From Streptomyces sp. NBC_00536 (GTDB lineage: Bacteria; Actinomycetota; Actinomycetes; Streptomycetales; Streptomycetaceae): a stretch of 64,000 nt of DNA. Positions 24,593 through 32,199 of the stretch are shown here, in pieces. The position numbers and the translations under genes were made by a program. The notes under the pieces are model-generated. The model was not told where the DNA came from. It saw only the letters and a program-made list of their open reading frames with translations, and did no database searches. The stretch lies in assembly GCF_036346295.1 (NCBI RefSeq), contig NZ_CP107819.1:7626001-7690000 (forward strand). Reading direction: 5' to 3'. The stretch's first letter is position 1. The number at the start of each line of letters is the position of its first letter.

Positions 24593-25698
24593 CGCGCGCC
24601 CCCCTCGCGGCGCAGGACGGCGAGGGTGGAGGCGAGGCCGTCGAGGTCGGCGTAGGTCCCCTGGAGGTGGCGCGCACCGGACTCGGCGAAGGCCGTCCGG
24701 GCGTGCAGCAGCCGGGTGTTGTCGAAGACGAGGCAGTCGCCGGGCGTGAGCCGGAAGTCCAGTTGCAGCTCCGGGCGCAGCAGCAGCGCGGCGAAGCTCC
24801 GGTAGGCGCGGTAGAACGCGTCGAGGACCTCGGCCGGGTGGTGCAGGGTCCCGGTCGAGCGGTTGTTGAAGCGGACCTCGCGGATCCGGCCGAGGGCGTC
24901 GGTCTCGATCAGCGGCCGCTGGGCGCGCAGTTCGGTGCGCGCGTCGGCGAAGACGAACTCGACCGGGGTCCGGGTCAGGACCTCGAAGGCGGCCGGGTCC
25001 TCGGCGCGCAGCAGGGCGGCCGCGTGGAACCCGTCGACCAGCCCGGAGTCCCCGCCGCTCGCCTCGTTGGCGAGGCAGTGCAGGAGCTGGAGGGTGGGTA
25101 CCGGGTCGCGGTAGGGATTGTCGGTGTGCGGGGTGATCCGGGCCCCGGTGAAGGCCAGGTTGTTGGGATCGGCCTCGACCCGCACCTCGAACAGCTCGCC
25201 GTAGTTCGTCTCGCGGACGAAACCGAAGGTCCGGGCCACGTCCAGGACCTGGCGGTCGCGGAGGGGGACGTCACGGAGCAGCACGAAGCCGAGCCGCCGG
25301 ACGCCGTCCAGGGCGTGGATCCGTACCGCGTCGTCCGTGCTGTACGCGGCCCAGTGGGCCTGCGGCAACCGGCCCCGCAGGTCGGCGGCGGCCCACAGCT
25401 CCTTGTCGGCCTCCGTCCGCCCGTCGCCGGGGTGCGGGGCCTCCCGCTCGGGTGCGTGCGCGTCCAGCCAGGCCAGCGGGTACAGCGAGCGGTGGCCGTC
25501 CGGTGCCCAGACGATCTCGCGGGCGGGCTCGCCGAGCGGCGTGCGGGCCTCCCGGGCGGAGCCGATCGCCAGGCCGGCCGGGAGGTCGGTGATCTGGAAC
25601 AGCTTCTGTCCGTTGCGCGGGTCGCGGCAGTCGGTGCAGGGGCAGTTGTCGCGCAGCCAGAAGGCGGGTGGGTGGGGGATCGTCGTCGTTGCCGTCAT
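24589..25698 (-). CDS. 2-oxoglutarate/Fe(II) dioxygenase, 2-(trimethylammonio)ethylphosphonate hydroxylase-like (TmpA-like)
   Basis: A 369-residue TauD/GBBH-type dioxygenase. The N-terminal GBBH-like domain has the zinc-binding Cys cluster NCPCTDC (Cys19, 21, 24). The TauD domain carries the facial triad His191, Asp193 (ITPHTDNPYRDP) and His332 (RLLHART). Gamma-butyrobetaine hydroxylase acts on a trimethylammonium carboxylate; the phosphonate analogue is the TmpA substrate, and the adjoining HD oxygenase gene makes that reading likely. PhnY-like hydroxylation of 2-aminoethylphosphonate is the alternative. GGGAG precedes ATG 25698; longer in-frame starts upstream would run over the operator. 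Confidence 0.82.
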   Translation of the reverse strand: MTATTTIPHPPAFWLRDNCPCTDCRDPRNGQKLFQITDLPAGLAIGSAREARTPLGEPAREIVWAPDGHRSLYPLAWLDAHAPEREAPHPGDGRTEADKELWAAADLRGRLPQAHWAAYSTDDAVRIHALDGVRRLGFVLLRDVPLRDRQVLDVARTFGFVRETNYGELFEVRVEADPNNLAFTGARITPHTDNPYRDPVPTLQLLHCLANEASGGDSGLVDGFHAAALLRAEDPAAFEVLTRTPVEFVFADARTELRAQRPLIETDALGRIREVRFNNRSTGTLHHPAEVLDAFYRAYRSFAALLLRPELQLDFRLTPGDCLVFDNTRLLHARTAFAESGARHLQGTYADLDGLASTLAVLRREGGAR

Positions 25699-25757
25699 CA
25701 CGGCTCCCGTCGTCGTGTCTCTCGTCGTCTTCGCGGTGCTCTCGCCCGCGTGGGTCA

Positions 25758-25775
25758 AAGTTGTATGTACAACTT
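25758..25775. promoter_or_regulatory. GntR-type operator in front of the C-P cleavage operon
   Basis: AAGTTGTATGTACAACTT is a perfect 18-bp palindrome 60 bp upstream of the dioxygenase start. It is extended by TGGGTC (25751-25756) and GACCCA (25777-25782) into a dyad of about 32 bp. Its core AGTTGT-N4-ACAACT equals the site before the transporter operon. Most simply it is the second operator of the local GntR/UTRA repressor. Confidence 0.8.
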
Positions 25776-25883
25776 CGACCCACGGGCAGGGTGGCATCCG
25801 CGCATGACGAAGAGGTGGCGACGGGGTGGACGGTCCGCTTACTGCCGGCCCGCTTGCTGCCGGTCCGCCTGCTGCCGGTCCGC

Positions 25884-26249
25884 CTATTGGGGGGCGATGA
25901 CGACGGCCGTCCCGTAGGCGCACACCTCGGTTCCGACGTCGGCGGCGTCCGTCACGTCGAACCGCATCATCAGTACCGCGTTCGCGCCGCGGGCCTGCGC
26001 CTGCTCGATGAGCCGTTCCATGGCCTGGTTGCGGGTCTGCACCAGGGTCTTGGTCAGGCCCTTAAGCTCGCCGCCGATCATCGACTTGAGGCCCGCGCCG
26101 ATCTGGCTGCCGAGGTGGCGCGAGCGGACGGTGAGCCCGAAGACCTCGCCGATCACCTGCTGGACGCGATAGCCCGGAACGTCGTTCGTCGTGACGACGA
26201 GCACCGCGGACTGAGGTCCGGTGCCGCCGCCGTAATCATCGATTCCCAT
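25884..26249 (-). CDS. YbjQ/DUF74 (heavy-metal-binding-like) family protein
   Basis: A 121-residue protein of the UPF0145/YbjQ family. LVVTTNDVPGYRVQQVIGEVFGLTVRS, then QARGANAVLMMRFDV and EVCAYGTAVVI are characteristic. The fold forms pentamers; the function is unproven despite a heavy-metal-binding label. The start MGIDDYGGG at 26249 is preferred over 26270 because GGGAG lies upstream at a workable distance. It is expressed independently of the oxygenase operon downstream. Confidence 0.8.
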   Translation of the reverse strand: MGIDDYGGGTGPQSAVLVVTTNDVPGYRVQQVIGEVFGLTVRSRHLGSQIGAGLKSMIGGELKGLTKTLVQTRNQAMERLIEQAQARGANAVLMMRFDVTDAADVGTEVCAYGTAVVIAPQ

Positions 26250-26308
26250 GCGGCCACTCTCCCGCCGCACCCCGCCACCCGCATCCCGGCGCGCGACGGG
26301 GCCGTGGG

Positions 26309-26674
26309 TCAGTCCGTCGCCAGAGCGGCTGCCGCCGCCCGCCGCCCGCGCTTGCCGAGCGGAGCGAGGGACAGGTCCTGGGACTGGGACTTGAGGTTCT
26401 TGAAGCCGTACCCGTGCTCCGTCAGCCAGGCCTCGGCGGCCAGCTCCGCCCGCGCGCCCGCGTCGAGGATGTCCTCCTCCTTCTCGCCCGAGTCCAGGAA
26501 GCGGAAGGTGAAGAACGGCCGGGAGCCGATGTCGTAGCTCAGATGGCCCTCGGTGGTGAACTCCGCCCGCAGGACGTCGTGCTCCGGCGCGCGGGCGGCC
26601 AGCTCGGCGTGCTGCTCAGGGGTGAGCCCGTCGAAGGCCCCGCGGACGGTGATGCGGAAGGTGCGAGTGCTCAT
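26309..26674 (-). CDS. DUF6204-like conserved hypothetical protein
   Basis: A 121-residue cytoplasmic protein beginning MSTRTFRITVRGAFDGLTPE. The motif HLSYDIGSRPFFTFRF sits mid-protein and a basic C-terminus (KRGRRAAAAAL) follows. I recognise it as the actinobacterial family annotated DUF6204; no function is known. Length and conservation appear normal. Nothing about its neighbours indicates a role. Confidence 0.7.
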   Translation of the reverse strand: MSTRTFRITVRGAFDGLTPEQHAELAARAPEHDVLRAEFTTEGHLSYDIGSRPFFTFRFLDSGEKEEDILDAGARAELAAEAWLTEHGYGFKNLKSQSQDLSLAPLGKRGRRAAAAALATD

Positions 26675-26717
26675 CCCCCGACTCTAGGCCGGGGCTCCGG
26701 GCGGCCGCACCACGTTT

Positions 26718-27461
26718 TCACCCGGCCGTACGGCGCAGCACCAGGGACAGGAAACCGAAGCTGTCCCGATAGGTGTGCAGCCACTCGGAGCGGCGTTCGG
26801 CGGCCGTCTCCAGGGCCTGGGCGCTGTCCGGGTCCTCCGGGTGGTCCAGCGCCCAGTCGGCCAGCGTGCCCCAGAGGGCCCATTCGTAGGCGTCGAGCTC
26901 CTGGCGGGTGCTGACGTGCGCGTGCACCGGAGTCCAGCCCGCGGCGGTGATCTGGTCCAGGGTGGTCGCCAGGTCGCCGTATTCGCCGAGCATCTCCACG
27001 GCCTCCGGGGACGGCTCGCGCTCCCAGAAGGCGTCACCGATCAGCACCCGTCCGCCGGGCGCCAGGTGGGCCGCCGCCGCGTCCAGGGTGGGCAGCAGCC
27101 CGCCGAAGGCGTGGCTGGACCCCACGTTCAGGATCAGGTCGAAGGTGTGCGGCGCGGTGAAGGCCGCGGCCTCCTGCTGGTGCAGGACCAGCCGGTCCTG
27201 CACCCCGCGCGCACGCGCCGCCTCGGAGGCCTGTTCCAGGGCCTCGGTGGACACGTCGACGCCCTCGGCCCGTACCTCGGGATGGGCCGAGAGCGCGCGC
27301 AGCAGCCATTCCGCCGTGCCGCAGCCGAGATCGAGCAGGCGCGCTTGGCCGTGGGCGACGCCGTGCTCCAGCAACCGCTGCACCGACGCGTCGTCGAGCG
27401 GGGACTTGATCGGGTGGCGGGTGTGGGCGATGCGGGAGATCTGTTCACGGTTCATGGTCAT
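26718..27461 (-). CDS. Class I SAM-dependent methyltransferase
   Basis: A 247-residue methyltransferase. Motif I LLDLGCGTAEWLLRAL binds SAM, AEGVDVSTEAL is the acidic motif after strand 2, and FDLILNVGSSHAFGG is motif II. Substrate is unknown. The start MTMNREQ at 27461 has GAGGG upstream; a 16-residue longer form from 27509 is possible. It lies downstream of two ATP-grasp genes on the same strand with 87 bp between, so a functional link is possible but not shown. Confidence 0.83.
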   Translation of the reverse strand: MTMNREQISRIAHTRHPIKSPLDDASVQRLLEHGVAHGQARLLDLGCGTAEWLLRALSAHPEVRAEGVDVSTEALEQASEAARARGVQDRLVLHQQEAAAFTAPHTFDLILNVGSSHAFGGLLPTLDAAAAHLAPGGRVLIGDAFWEREPSPEAVEMLGEYGDLATTLDQITAAGWTPVHAHVSTRQELDAYEWALWGTLADWALDHPEDPDSAQALETAAERRSEWLHTYRDSFGFLSLVLRRTAG

Positions 27462-27548
27462 GGCCGCACCCTCACATCCGGCCCGCGCATCCGCACCCGA
27501 ATTTTTCATGATCCGTTAGGTCGGGGCGCGTTTCCTCGCGGAACCGTT

Positions 27549-28409
27549 TCATCGCGGGCTCGTGCGGCCGAGAGCCTGCGCGCGGTGCAGGGCCAGCGCC
27601 GCCAGCGCCTCGGGCGCCCCGGCCTGGCCCCGGATGCCGGGGAAGGCGTTGATGTCCACGATCAGCGGTTCCCCGCCGGTCCCCGCCCGCTCGCCGTCGC
27701 CGTCGCCGTCGCCGCCGCCGTCGGCACCGGCGGCGATGATGTCCACGCCGTACACGTCCAGGGCGAAGACCTCGCCGACCGCGCGGACCAGATCGGCCCA
27801 GCCCGGCGGCAGGTCGTCGAGCGCCAGCGGCACGGTGGGGCCGCGCCCGCCGGGCGACAGCTCGGACCGGCGCAGCGCCGCGAAGACCCGGTCGCCGATC
27901 GCCCACAGCTTGTGGTCCCAGCCGCTGTTGGGCGCGAACTCCTGCACCACGACCGGTTCCCCGGCCCACTGGCGGGCCAGCGCGCTCAGCCGCGCGCCGT
28001 CGTCGACCCGGGCCACCAGATCGCCGCGGCGGCTGTGCCGGCTCTTGACCACGACCGGTCCCGGCAGCGGCGGGCCCGCGGCCAGCGCGGCGAGGGAGGC
28101 GTGCGCGCGGGTGGCGGCGAAGGGCAGTCCGGCCCCGCGGGCCAGCTCCGCCATCGCCGTACGGTCCTGGCACAGGGCGGTGGCCGCCGCCGAGTTGATC
28201 ACCGGGGCCCCGAGCGCCTCCGCTTCCCGGGCCAGGGCGAGGGCCCGCGGCGTACGGGACTTGAGCAGGTACACATCGGCGGGCGGTCCCGGGAGTTCCG
28301 TCGCGGTGCCCGGGTCCAGCGCCTCGACCCGGTGCCGGGGGGAGAGCAGCGCGGTGGCGCCCGCCAGCAGGGGATGGCCGGGCTCGGGGGTGATCAGGCC
28401 GATCCTCAC
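27549..28409 (-). CDS. ATP-grasp (RimK-like) ligase, second of a coupled pair
   Basis: A 286-residue ATP-grasp protein. GPVVVKSRHSRRGD is the ATP-binding lysine loop, VVVQEFAPNSGWDHKLWAIG the next strand pair, VDIIAAG the Asp-containing strand, and EPLIVDINAFPGIRGQ ends with the metal-binding Asp and Asn typical of carboxylate-amine ligases. A Gly/Asp-rich insert (GGGDGDGDGERAG) interrupts the fold near residue 235. GTG at 28409 overlaps the upstream gene stop. Family members ligate amino acids to peptides or proteins; the target is unknown. Confidence 0.78.
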   Translation of the reverse strand: MRIGLITPEPGHPLLAGATALLSPRHRVEALDPGTATELPGPPADVYLLKSRTPRALALAREAEALGAPVINSAAATALCQDRTAMAELARGAGLPFAATRAHASLAALAAGPPLPGPVVVKSRHSRRGDLVARVDDGARLSALARQWAGEPVVVQEFAPNSGWDHKLWAIGDRVFAALRRSELSPGGRGPTVPLALDDLPPGWADLVRAVGEVFALDVYGVDIIAAGADGGGDGDGDGERAGTGGEPLIVDINAFPGIRGQAGAPEALAALALHRAQALGRTSPR

Positions 28410-29395
28410 AGCGCCTCGCCCGCCGGCACGGCCGTGGGGACGGAAGCGGGTGCGCTCCTCGCCGACGGCGCGCCCGCCCCGTTCGCCGACGAGGCGCCCG
28501 CCACCGACGACGCCCCCGCCGCGCCCACCTGCGCCGGGATCGAGGGGGACCGCAGGCCCGTGCCCGCGCCCGCGGAGCCCGGCGCTCCGGCCCGGGCCAG
28601 CCCGAGCACCGCCCGGGCCACCCGCGCCGCCGCGTCCGGCACCTGGCGGAAGCTCGGGAAGTCGTTCACGTCGACCACCACCGGGCCGTCGGGGCCGAGG
28701 ATCACGTCGACCCCGTACAGGTCGAGCCCGTACACCGCGCCCACCTGCCCGGCTATCGCGGCCACTTCGGCGGACAGCGGGACGCGCCGCTCCCGTACCG
28801 AGTGGTCCGGGTGCAGCGGCGAGCGGCGCTCGGTCGCGTACAGCTCGCCGCAGACGCTGTACACCTTGATGTCGGTGCCCGCGTTGGGTACGTACGGCTG
28901 CGCGATCAGCATGCCCTCGCCCGCCAGTTCCGGGAGCATCGCGGCCAGCCGGTCCGGTGAGGACACCAGGTACACGGCCCGGCCGGAGCTGCCGTCGGCG
29001 GGCTTGACGACCAGCGGGTACTCCGCGTCCGGTATCTCCAGCAGGAGTTCGGGGCGGGCCACCGCGTACGTCGGGGGCAGCGGCAGGCCGCGGCTGCTGC
29101 CCAGGGCGGCGGCGAGCGCCTTGTCCCGGACGCCGCGGATCGCGCGGGCGTCGTTGACCGTGGTCATCCCGGCCCCCGCGGCGGCTTCGAGCAGGGTGAG
29201 TCCGGGGCCGCCGGAGACGGTCTTGAGCACCCAGGCGTCGTGGGTACCGGTGCGGACCGCCTCGGTCATGCGCAGGAGGGAACCGCCGGGCCGCACCACG
29301 TCCACGTGGTGGCCCCACGCGGTGAGCTGCCCGATCACCTCGTTCGGCATGCCGTCATGGCGGTACTGCTCCTCCACCAGAAAGCAGAGCCTCAT
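28406..29395 (-). CDS. ATP-grasp (RimK-like) ligase, first of a coupled pair
   Basis: A 329-residue ATP-grasp protein. PLVVKPADGSSGRAVYLV is the glycine-rich ATP loop, LIAQPYVPNAGTDIKVYSV follows, DLYGVDVILGPDG and PVVVDVNDFPSFRQ supply the metal ligands. Beyond residue 270 the tail is low-complexity Ala/Ser/Gly (GAAGASSVAGASSANGAGA), not part of the fold. It is translationally coupled to a paralogous ATP-grasp gene. No precursor peptide with a graspetide-like core could be found beside it, so its acceptor is unknown. Confidence 0.8.
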   Translation of the reverse strand: MRLCFLVEEQYRHDGMPNEVIGQLTAWGHHVDVVRPGGSLLRMTEAVRTGTHDAWVLKTVSGGPGLTLLEAAAGAGMTTVNDARAIRGVRDKALAAALGSSRGLPLPPTYAVARPELLLEIPDAEYPLVVKPADGSSGRAVYLVSSPDRLAAMLPELAGEGMLIAQPYVPNAGTDIKVYSVCGELYATERRSPLHPDHSVRERRVPLSAEVAAIAGQVGAVYGLDLYGVDVILGPDGPVVVDVNDFPSFRQVPDAAARVARAVLGLARAGAPGSAGAGTGLRSPSIPAQVGAAGASSVAGASSANGAGAPSARSAPASVPTAVPAGEAL

Positions 29396-29612
29396 CGACC
29401 TTCCCTGTCTGCCCGGACATCGACCGGTCCGGCCCGGCGAGTTGTGACGTCATAGGATGTCATGAACCGCCACGAGCCCGGCATCGGTGTGCTGTTCCCG
29501 GCTCCCGGGGGGTGCGGACCCCGTCCCGGTACGGACCCCCGCGTCCCGGTCCGCCCGTCAACGGGCGATGAGCGGCGCCGACTTGGCCGGATCGGCAAAC
29601 CCTTGGGAATGA
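29396..29612. other. Intergenic stretch between the ATP-grasp pair and the chitinase promoter
   Basis: Within the 305-bp gap between these divergent genes, this part shows no convincing gene. Short frames on both strands are low-complexity Arg/Pro. It should contain the promoter of the leftward ATP-grasp operon, but I could not identify a clear consensus. Confidence 0.4.
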
Positions 29613-29655
29613 AGTGGTCTGGACCCTTGACCGAGGGTTGGTCCAGACCAATCAT
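29613..29655 (+). promoter_or_regulatory. Chitinase promoter with two DasR-like (dre) sites
   Basis: Two near-palindromes, AGTGGTCTGGACCC (from 29613) and TTGGTCCAGACCAA (29638-29651), match the dre consensus (A)CTGGTCTAGACCA(GT) used by the GlcNAc-responsive GntR regulator DasR; their centres are 24 bp apart. They straddle a promoter-like pair, TTGACC (29627-29632) and AATCAT (29650-29655), with 17 bp spacing. This is the arrangement known for Streptomyces chitinase promoters. Confidence 0.75.
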
Positions 29656-29700
29656 GGGGCGTCCGCCCATCCGCACGCTCACGCCCCACCGGGAGCAACG

Positions 29701-31455
29701 ATGAGACGCCCCAGGCCCCTGCACGCCTTACTGGCCGCCCTCTGCACGGTCACCGCCTCCGCCGGCCTCGTCCTCGCGGCCGACTCCGCCGCGCACGCCG
29801 CCGCGACCCCGCTGCCCGCGCACGTCTTCGCCCCGTACTTCGAGGCGTACTCGAACGACAGCCCCGCCGACCTCGCCCAGAAGTCCGGCGCGAAGTACCT
29901 CACCATGGCGTTCGTCCAGACCGAGGCCAAGGGATCGTGCACCCCCTACTGGAACGGCTCGACCGCCCAGCCGGTCTCCTCCGCCGTCTTCGGCGCCGAC
30001 TTCGCGACCATCCGCTCGCGCGGCGGTGACGTCATCCCCTCCTTCGGCGGGTACGCGGCCGACAACGGCGGCACCGAGATCGCCGACAGCTGCAGCAGCG
30101 TGGACTCGATCGCCGCCGCCTACGAGAAGGTGATCACCACCTACGACATGGCGCGCCTCGACATGGACATCGAGGACAACTCGCTGACCAACAAGGCCGG
30201 CATCGACCGCCGCAACCAGGCCATCAAGAAGGTCCAGGACTGGGCCGCGGCGAGCGGCCGCCCGCTGCAGATCTCCTACACCCTGCCCACCACCACCGGC
30301 GGCCTCGCGAGCAGCGGACTGGCCGTCCTCAAGAGCGCCAAGACCGCGGGCGCGCAGGTCGACGTCGTGAACCTGATGACCTTCGACTACTACGACAACG
30401 CGAGCCACAACATGGCGGCCGACACCCAGACCGCCGCCACCGGCCTCTACAACCAGCTCGCCACCCTCTACCCGGCCAAGACCCCCGCCCAGCTGTGGGG
30501 GATGATCGGCGTCACCGAGATGCCCGGCATCGACGACTTCGGCGCCGCCGAGACCTTCACCACCGCCGACGCGAGCGCCGTCTACAACTGGGCCGTCGGC
30601 AAGGGCATCAACACCCTCTCCTTCTGGGCCCTGCAGCGCGACAACGGCGGCTGCCCCGGCACCGGCGGCTCCGACACCTGCTCGGGCATCGCCCAGGACC
30701 CCTGGTACTTCACCCACACCTTCGCCCCCTTCACCGGGGGCGGCGGACCGGTGGCCGACGACTTCTCCCTCGCCGTCGCCCCCGGATCGGCCTCGGTGAC
30801 ACCCGGCGGCGCGGCCGCCACGGCCACGGTGAGCACGGCCGTCACCTCCGGCAGCGCCAAGACCCTCACCCTGACCACCTCCGGAGCCCCGGCCGGGGTC
30901 ACCGCCACGCTCAGCCCCGGCACGGTCACGGCGGGCGGCTCGGCGCAGCTCACCGTCACCGCCGCGGCCTCGGCGGCGCCGGGCACCTACCCGGTCACCG
31001 TGACCGGGACGGCGGGACAGCTCACCCACTCCGCGACCTTCACCCTCACCGTCTCCGGCCCGGGCGGCGGCAGCGGCGCCCTGGTCAACGGCGGCTTCGA
31101 GAGCGGGGCGCTCGCCCCGTGGACCTGTGAGAGCGGGGGCGCGGTGGTGGCGACCCCGGCGCACGGGGGCTCGTACGCGCTGAAGACCGCGCCGACCGCC
31201 GGTCAGACGGGGGAATGCACGCAGACCCTCACACTCACCCCGAACACCAAGTACACGCTGAGCGGATGGGTCCAGGGCAGCTACGCCTACCTGGGCGTGC
31301 GGGGCGGCGCCAGCGGCAGCGCGTGGACCAGCTCCGCTTCCTGGAGCAAGCTGTCGGTCCCCTTCACCACCGGGGCCTCCGGCACGGTCACCGTGTACCT
31401 GCACGGCTGGTACGGCCAGGGATCCGTCTACGGGGACGACCTCGCGGTCGGATAG
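29701..31455 (+). CDS. Secreted GH18 chitinase with C-terminal binding modules
   Basis: A 584-residue secreted enzyme. The signal peptide (residues 1-34) ends near SAAHAAA. The GH18 barrel holds the catalytic DxDxE as LDMDIED (Asp154, Asp156, Glu158); VVNLMTFDYYD and FWALQRDNGGC are later barrel strands. After about residue 355 comes an Ig/PKD-like beta domain (FSLAVAPGSASVTPGG...) and then a carbohydrate-binding-like domain (VNGGFESGALAPWTCESGG ... VYGDDLAVG). It hydrolyses chitin outside the cell. GGGAG precedes ATG 29701. Dre-like sites upstream predict DasR/GlcNAc control. Confidence 0.9.
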   Translation: MRRPRPLHALLAALCTVTASAGLVLAADSAAHAAATPLPAHVFAPYFEAYSNDSPADLAQKSGAKYLTMAFVQTEAKGSCTPYWNGSTAQPVSSAVFGADFATIRSRGGDVIPSFGGYAADNGGTEIADSCSSVDSIAAAYEKVITTYDMARLDMDIEDNSLTNKAGIDRRNQAIKKVQDWAAASGRPLQISYTLPTTTGGLASSGLAVLKSAKTAGAQVDVVNLMTFDYYDNASHNMAADTQTAATGLYNQLATLYPAKTPAQLWGMIGVTEMPGIDDFGAAETFTTADASAVYNWAVGKGINTLSFWALQRDNGGCPGTGGSDTCSGIAQDPWYFTHTFAPFTGGGGPVADDFSLAVAPGSASVTPGGAAATATVSTAVTSGSAKTLTLTTSGAPAGVTATLSPGTVTAGGSAQLTVTAAASAAPGTYPVTVTGTAGQLTHSATFTLTVSGPGGGSGALVNGGFESGALAPWTCESGGAVVATPAHGGSYALKTAPTAGQTGECTQTLTLTPNTKYTLSGWVQGSYAYLGVRGGASGSAWTSSASWSKLSVPFTTGASGTVTVYLHGWYGQGSVYGDDLAVG

Positions 31456-31548
31456 ACCGGACCCCCTCTCGGTGCGGCGGCGGTCGCGACCCCGGTGACA
31501 GGGGGCGCGGCCGCCGTCGGGTCCGGCCGTCAGGGCATCCTGATCACC

Positions 31549-32193
31549 ATGACGAACGCACCTGACGTACGGATCCTGCGCGCCGCCGACCGGACCGCCG
31601 AGGCCTGGAAGAACGGCGGGGGAGTCACCCGGCAGATCGCGGCCGGGGCCTGCGGCTCCGGCACGGGCTCTGGTACGGGCCCCGGATCCGGCACCGCCCC
31701 CGGCTCCGCGTCCGGCGACTTCGGCTGGCGGGTCAGCCTCGCGGAGGTGGCTGCCGACGGCCCCTTCTCGGTCTTCCCCGGGGTCGATCGCACGCTCACC
31801 CTCGCCGAGGGCGCCGGGATGGACCTCACCGTGGACGGAGTACCGCGCCTCGTGGACGAGCGCTACGCGCCCCAGCGCTTCCCGGGGGACGCGGCGACCG
31901 GCTGCCGGCTGCTCGCCGGACCCGTCGTGAACTTCAACGTCATGTACCGCCGGGACACCACGCGCGCGGAGGTCGCCGTCGTACGGGGCGACCTCGCCCT
32001 GACCGCCCCGCCGGGCGGTGGCGCGCTGCTCGTGGTCTCCCTGGCGGGGCCGGTGTCCGTCGAGGGCGCGCACACCGACCGCGTCGGGCTGGGAACGTAC
32101 GACGCCCTGCTCGCGACGGGCGGCGAGCAGGGCGTCCTGCACCTGGGCGCGGAAGGCCGCGCGGCGGTGGTCCGGTTCACACCGGCGGGGTAG
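31549..32193 (+). CDS. HutD/Ves family cupin-like protein
   Basis: A 214-residue HutD-type bicupin. WKNGGGVTRQIAAG near residue 22, FGWRVSLAEVAADGPFSVFPGVDRTL and VVNFNVMYRR are characteristic. A Gly/Ser/Thr/Pro-rich insert (CGSGTGSGTGPGSGTAPGSA) splits the first two motifs. HutD members are linked to histidine utilisation or carbohydrate response, but no hut genes are present here. The start MTNAPDV at 31549 is the natural one. It is convergent with the MFS gene with 6 bp between. Confidence 0.82.
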   Translation: MTNAPDVRILRAADRTAEAWKNGGGVTRQIAAGACGSGTGSGTGPGSGTAPGSASGDFGWRVSLAEVAADGPFSVFPGVDRTLTLAEGAGMDLTVDGVPRLVDERYAPQRFPGDAATGCRLLAGPVVNFNVMYRRDTTRAEVAVVRGDLALTAPPGGGALLVVSLAGPVSVEGAHTDRVGLGTYDALLATGGEQGVLHLGAEGRAAVVRFTPAG

Positions 32194-32199
32194 TACGGG

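Noticed and set aside
29392..29724. Leftward 110-residue frame upstream of the ATP-grasp pair as a graspetide precursor
   Set aside because: No leader motif or repeated Thr/Glu/Asp core; it overlaps the dre sites and chitinase start, so it looks non-coding.
29728..32142. 804-codon leftward frame across the chitinase and hutD genes
   Set aside because: Low-complexity Gly/Arg/Asp sequence antisense to well-recognised genes; no ribosome-binding site or domain.
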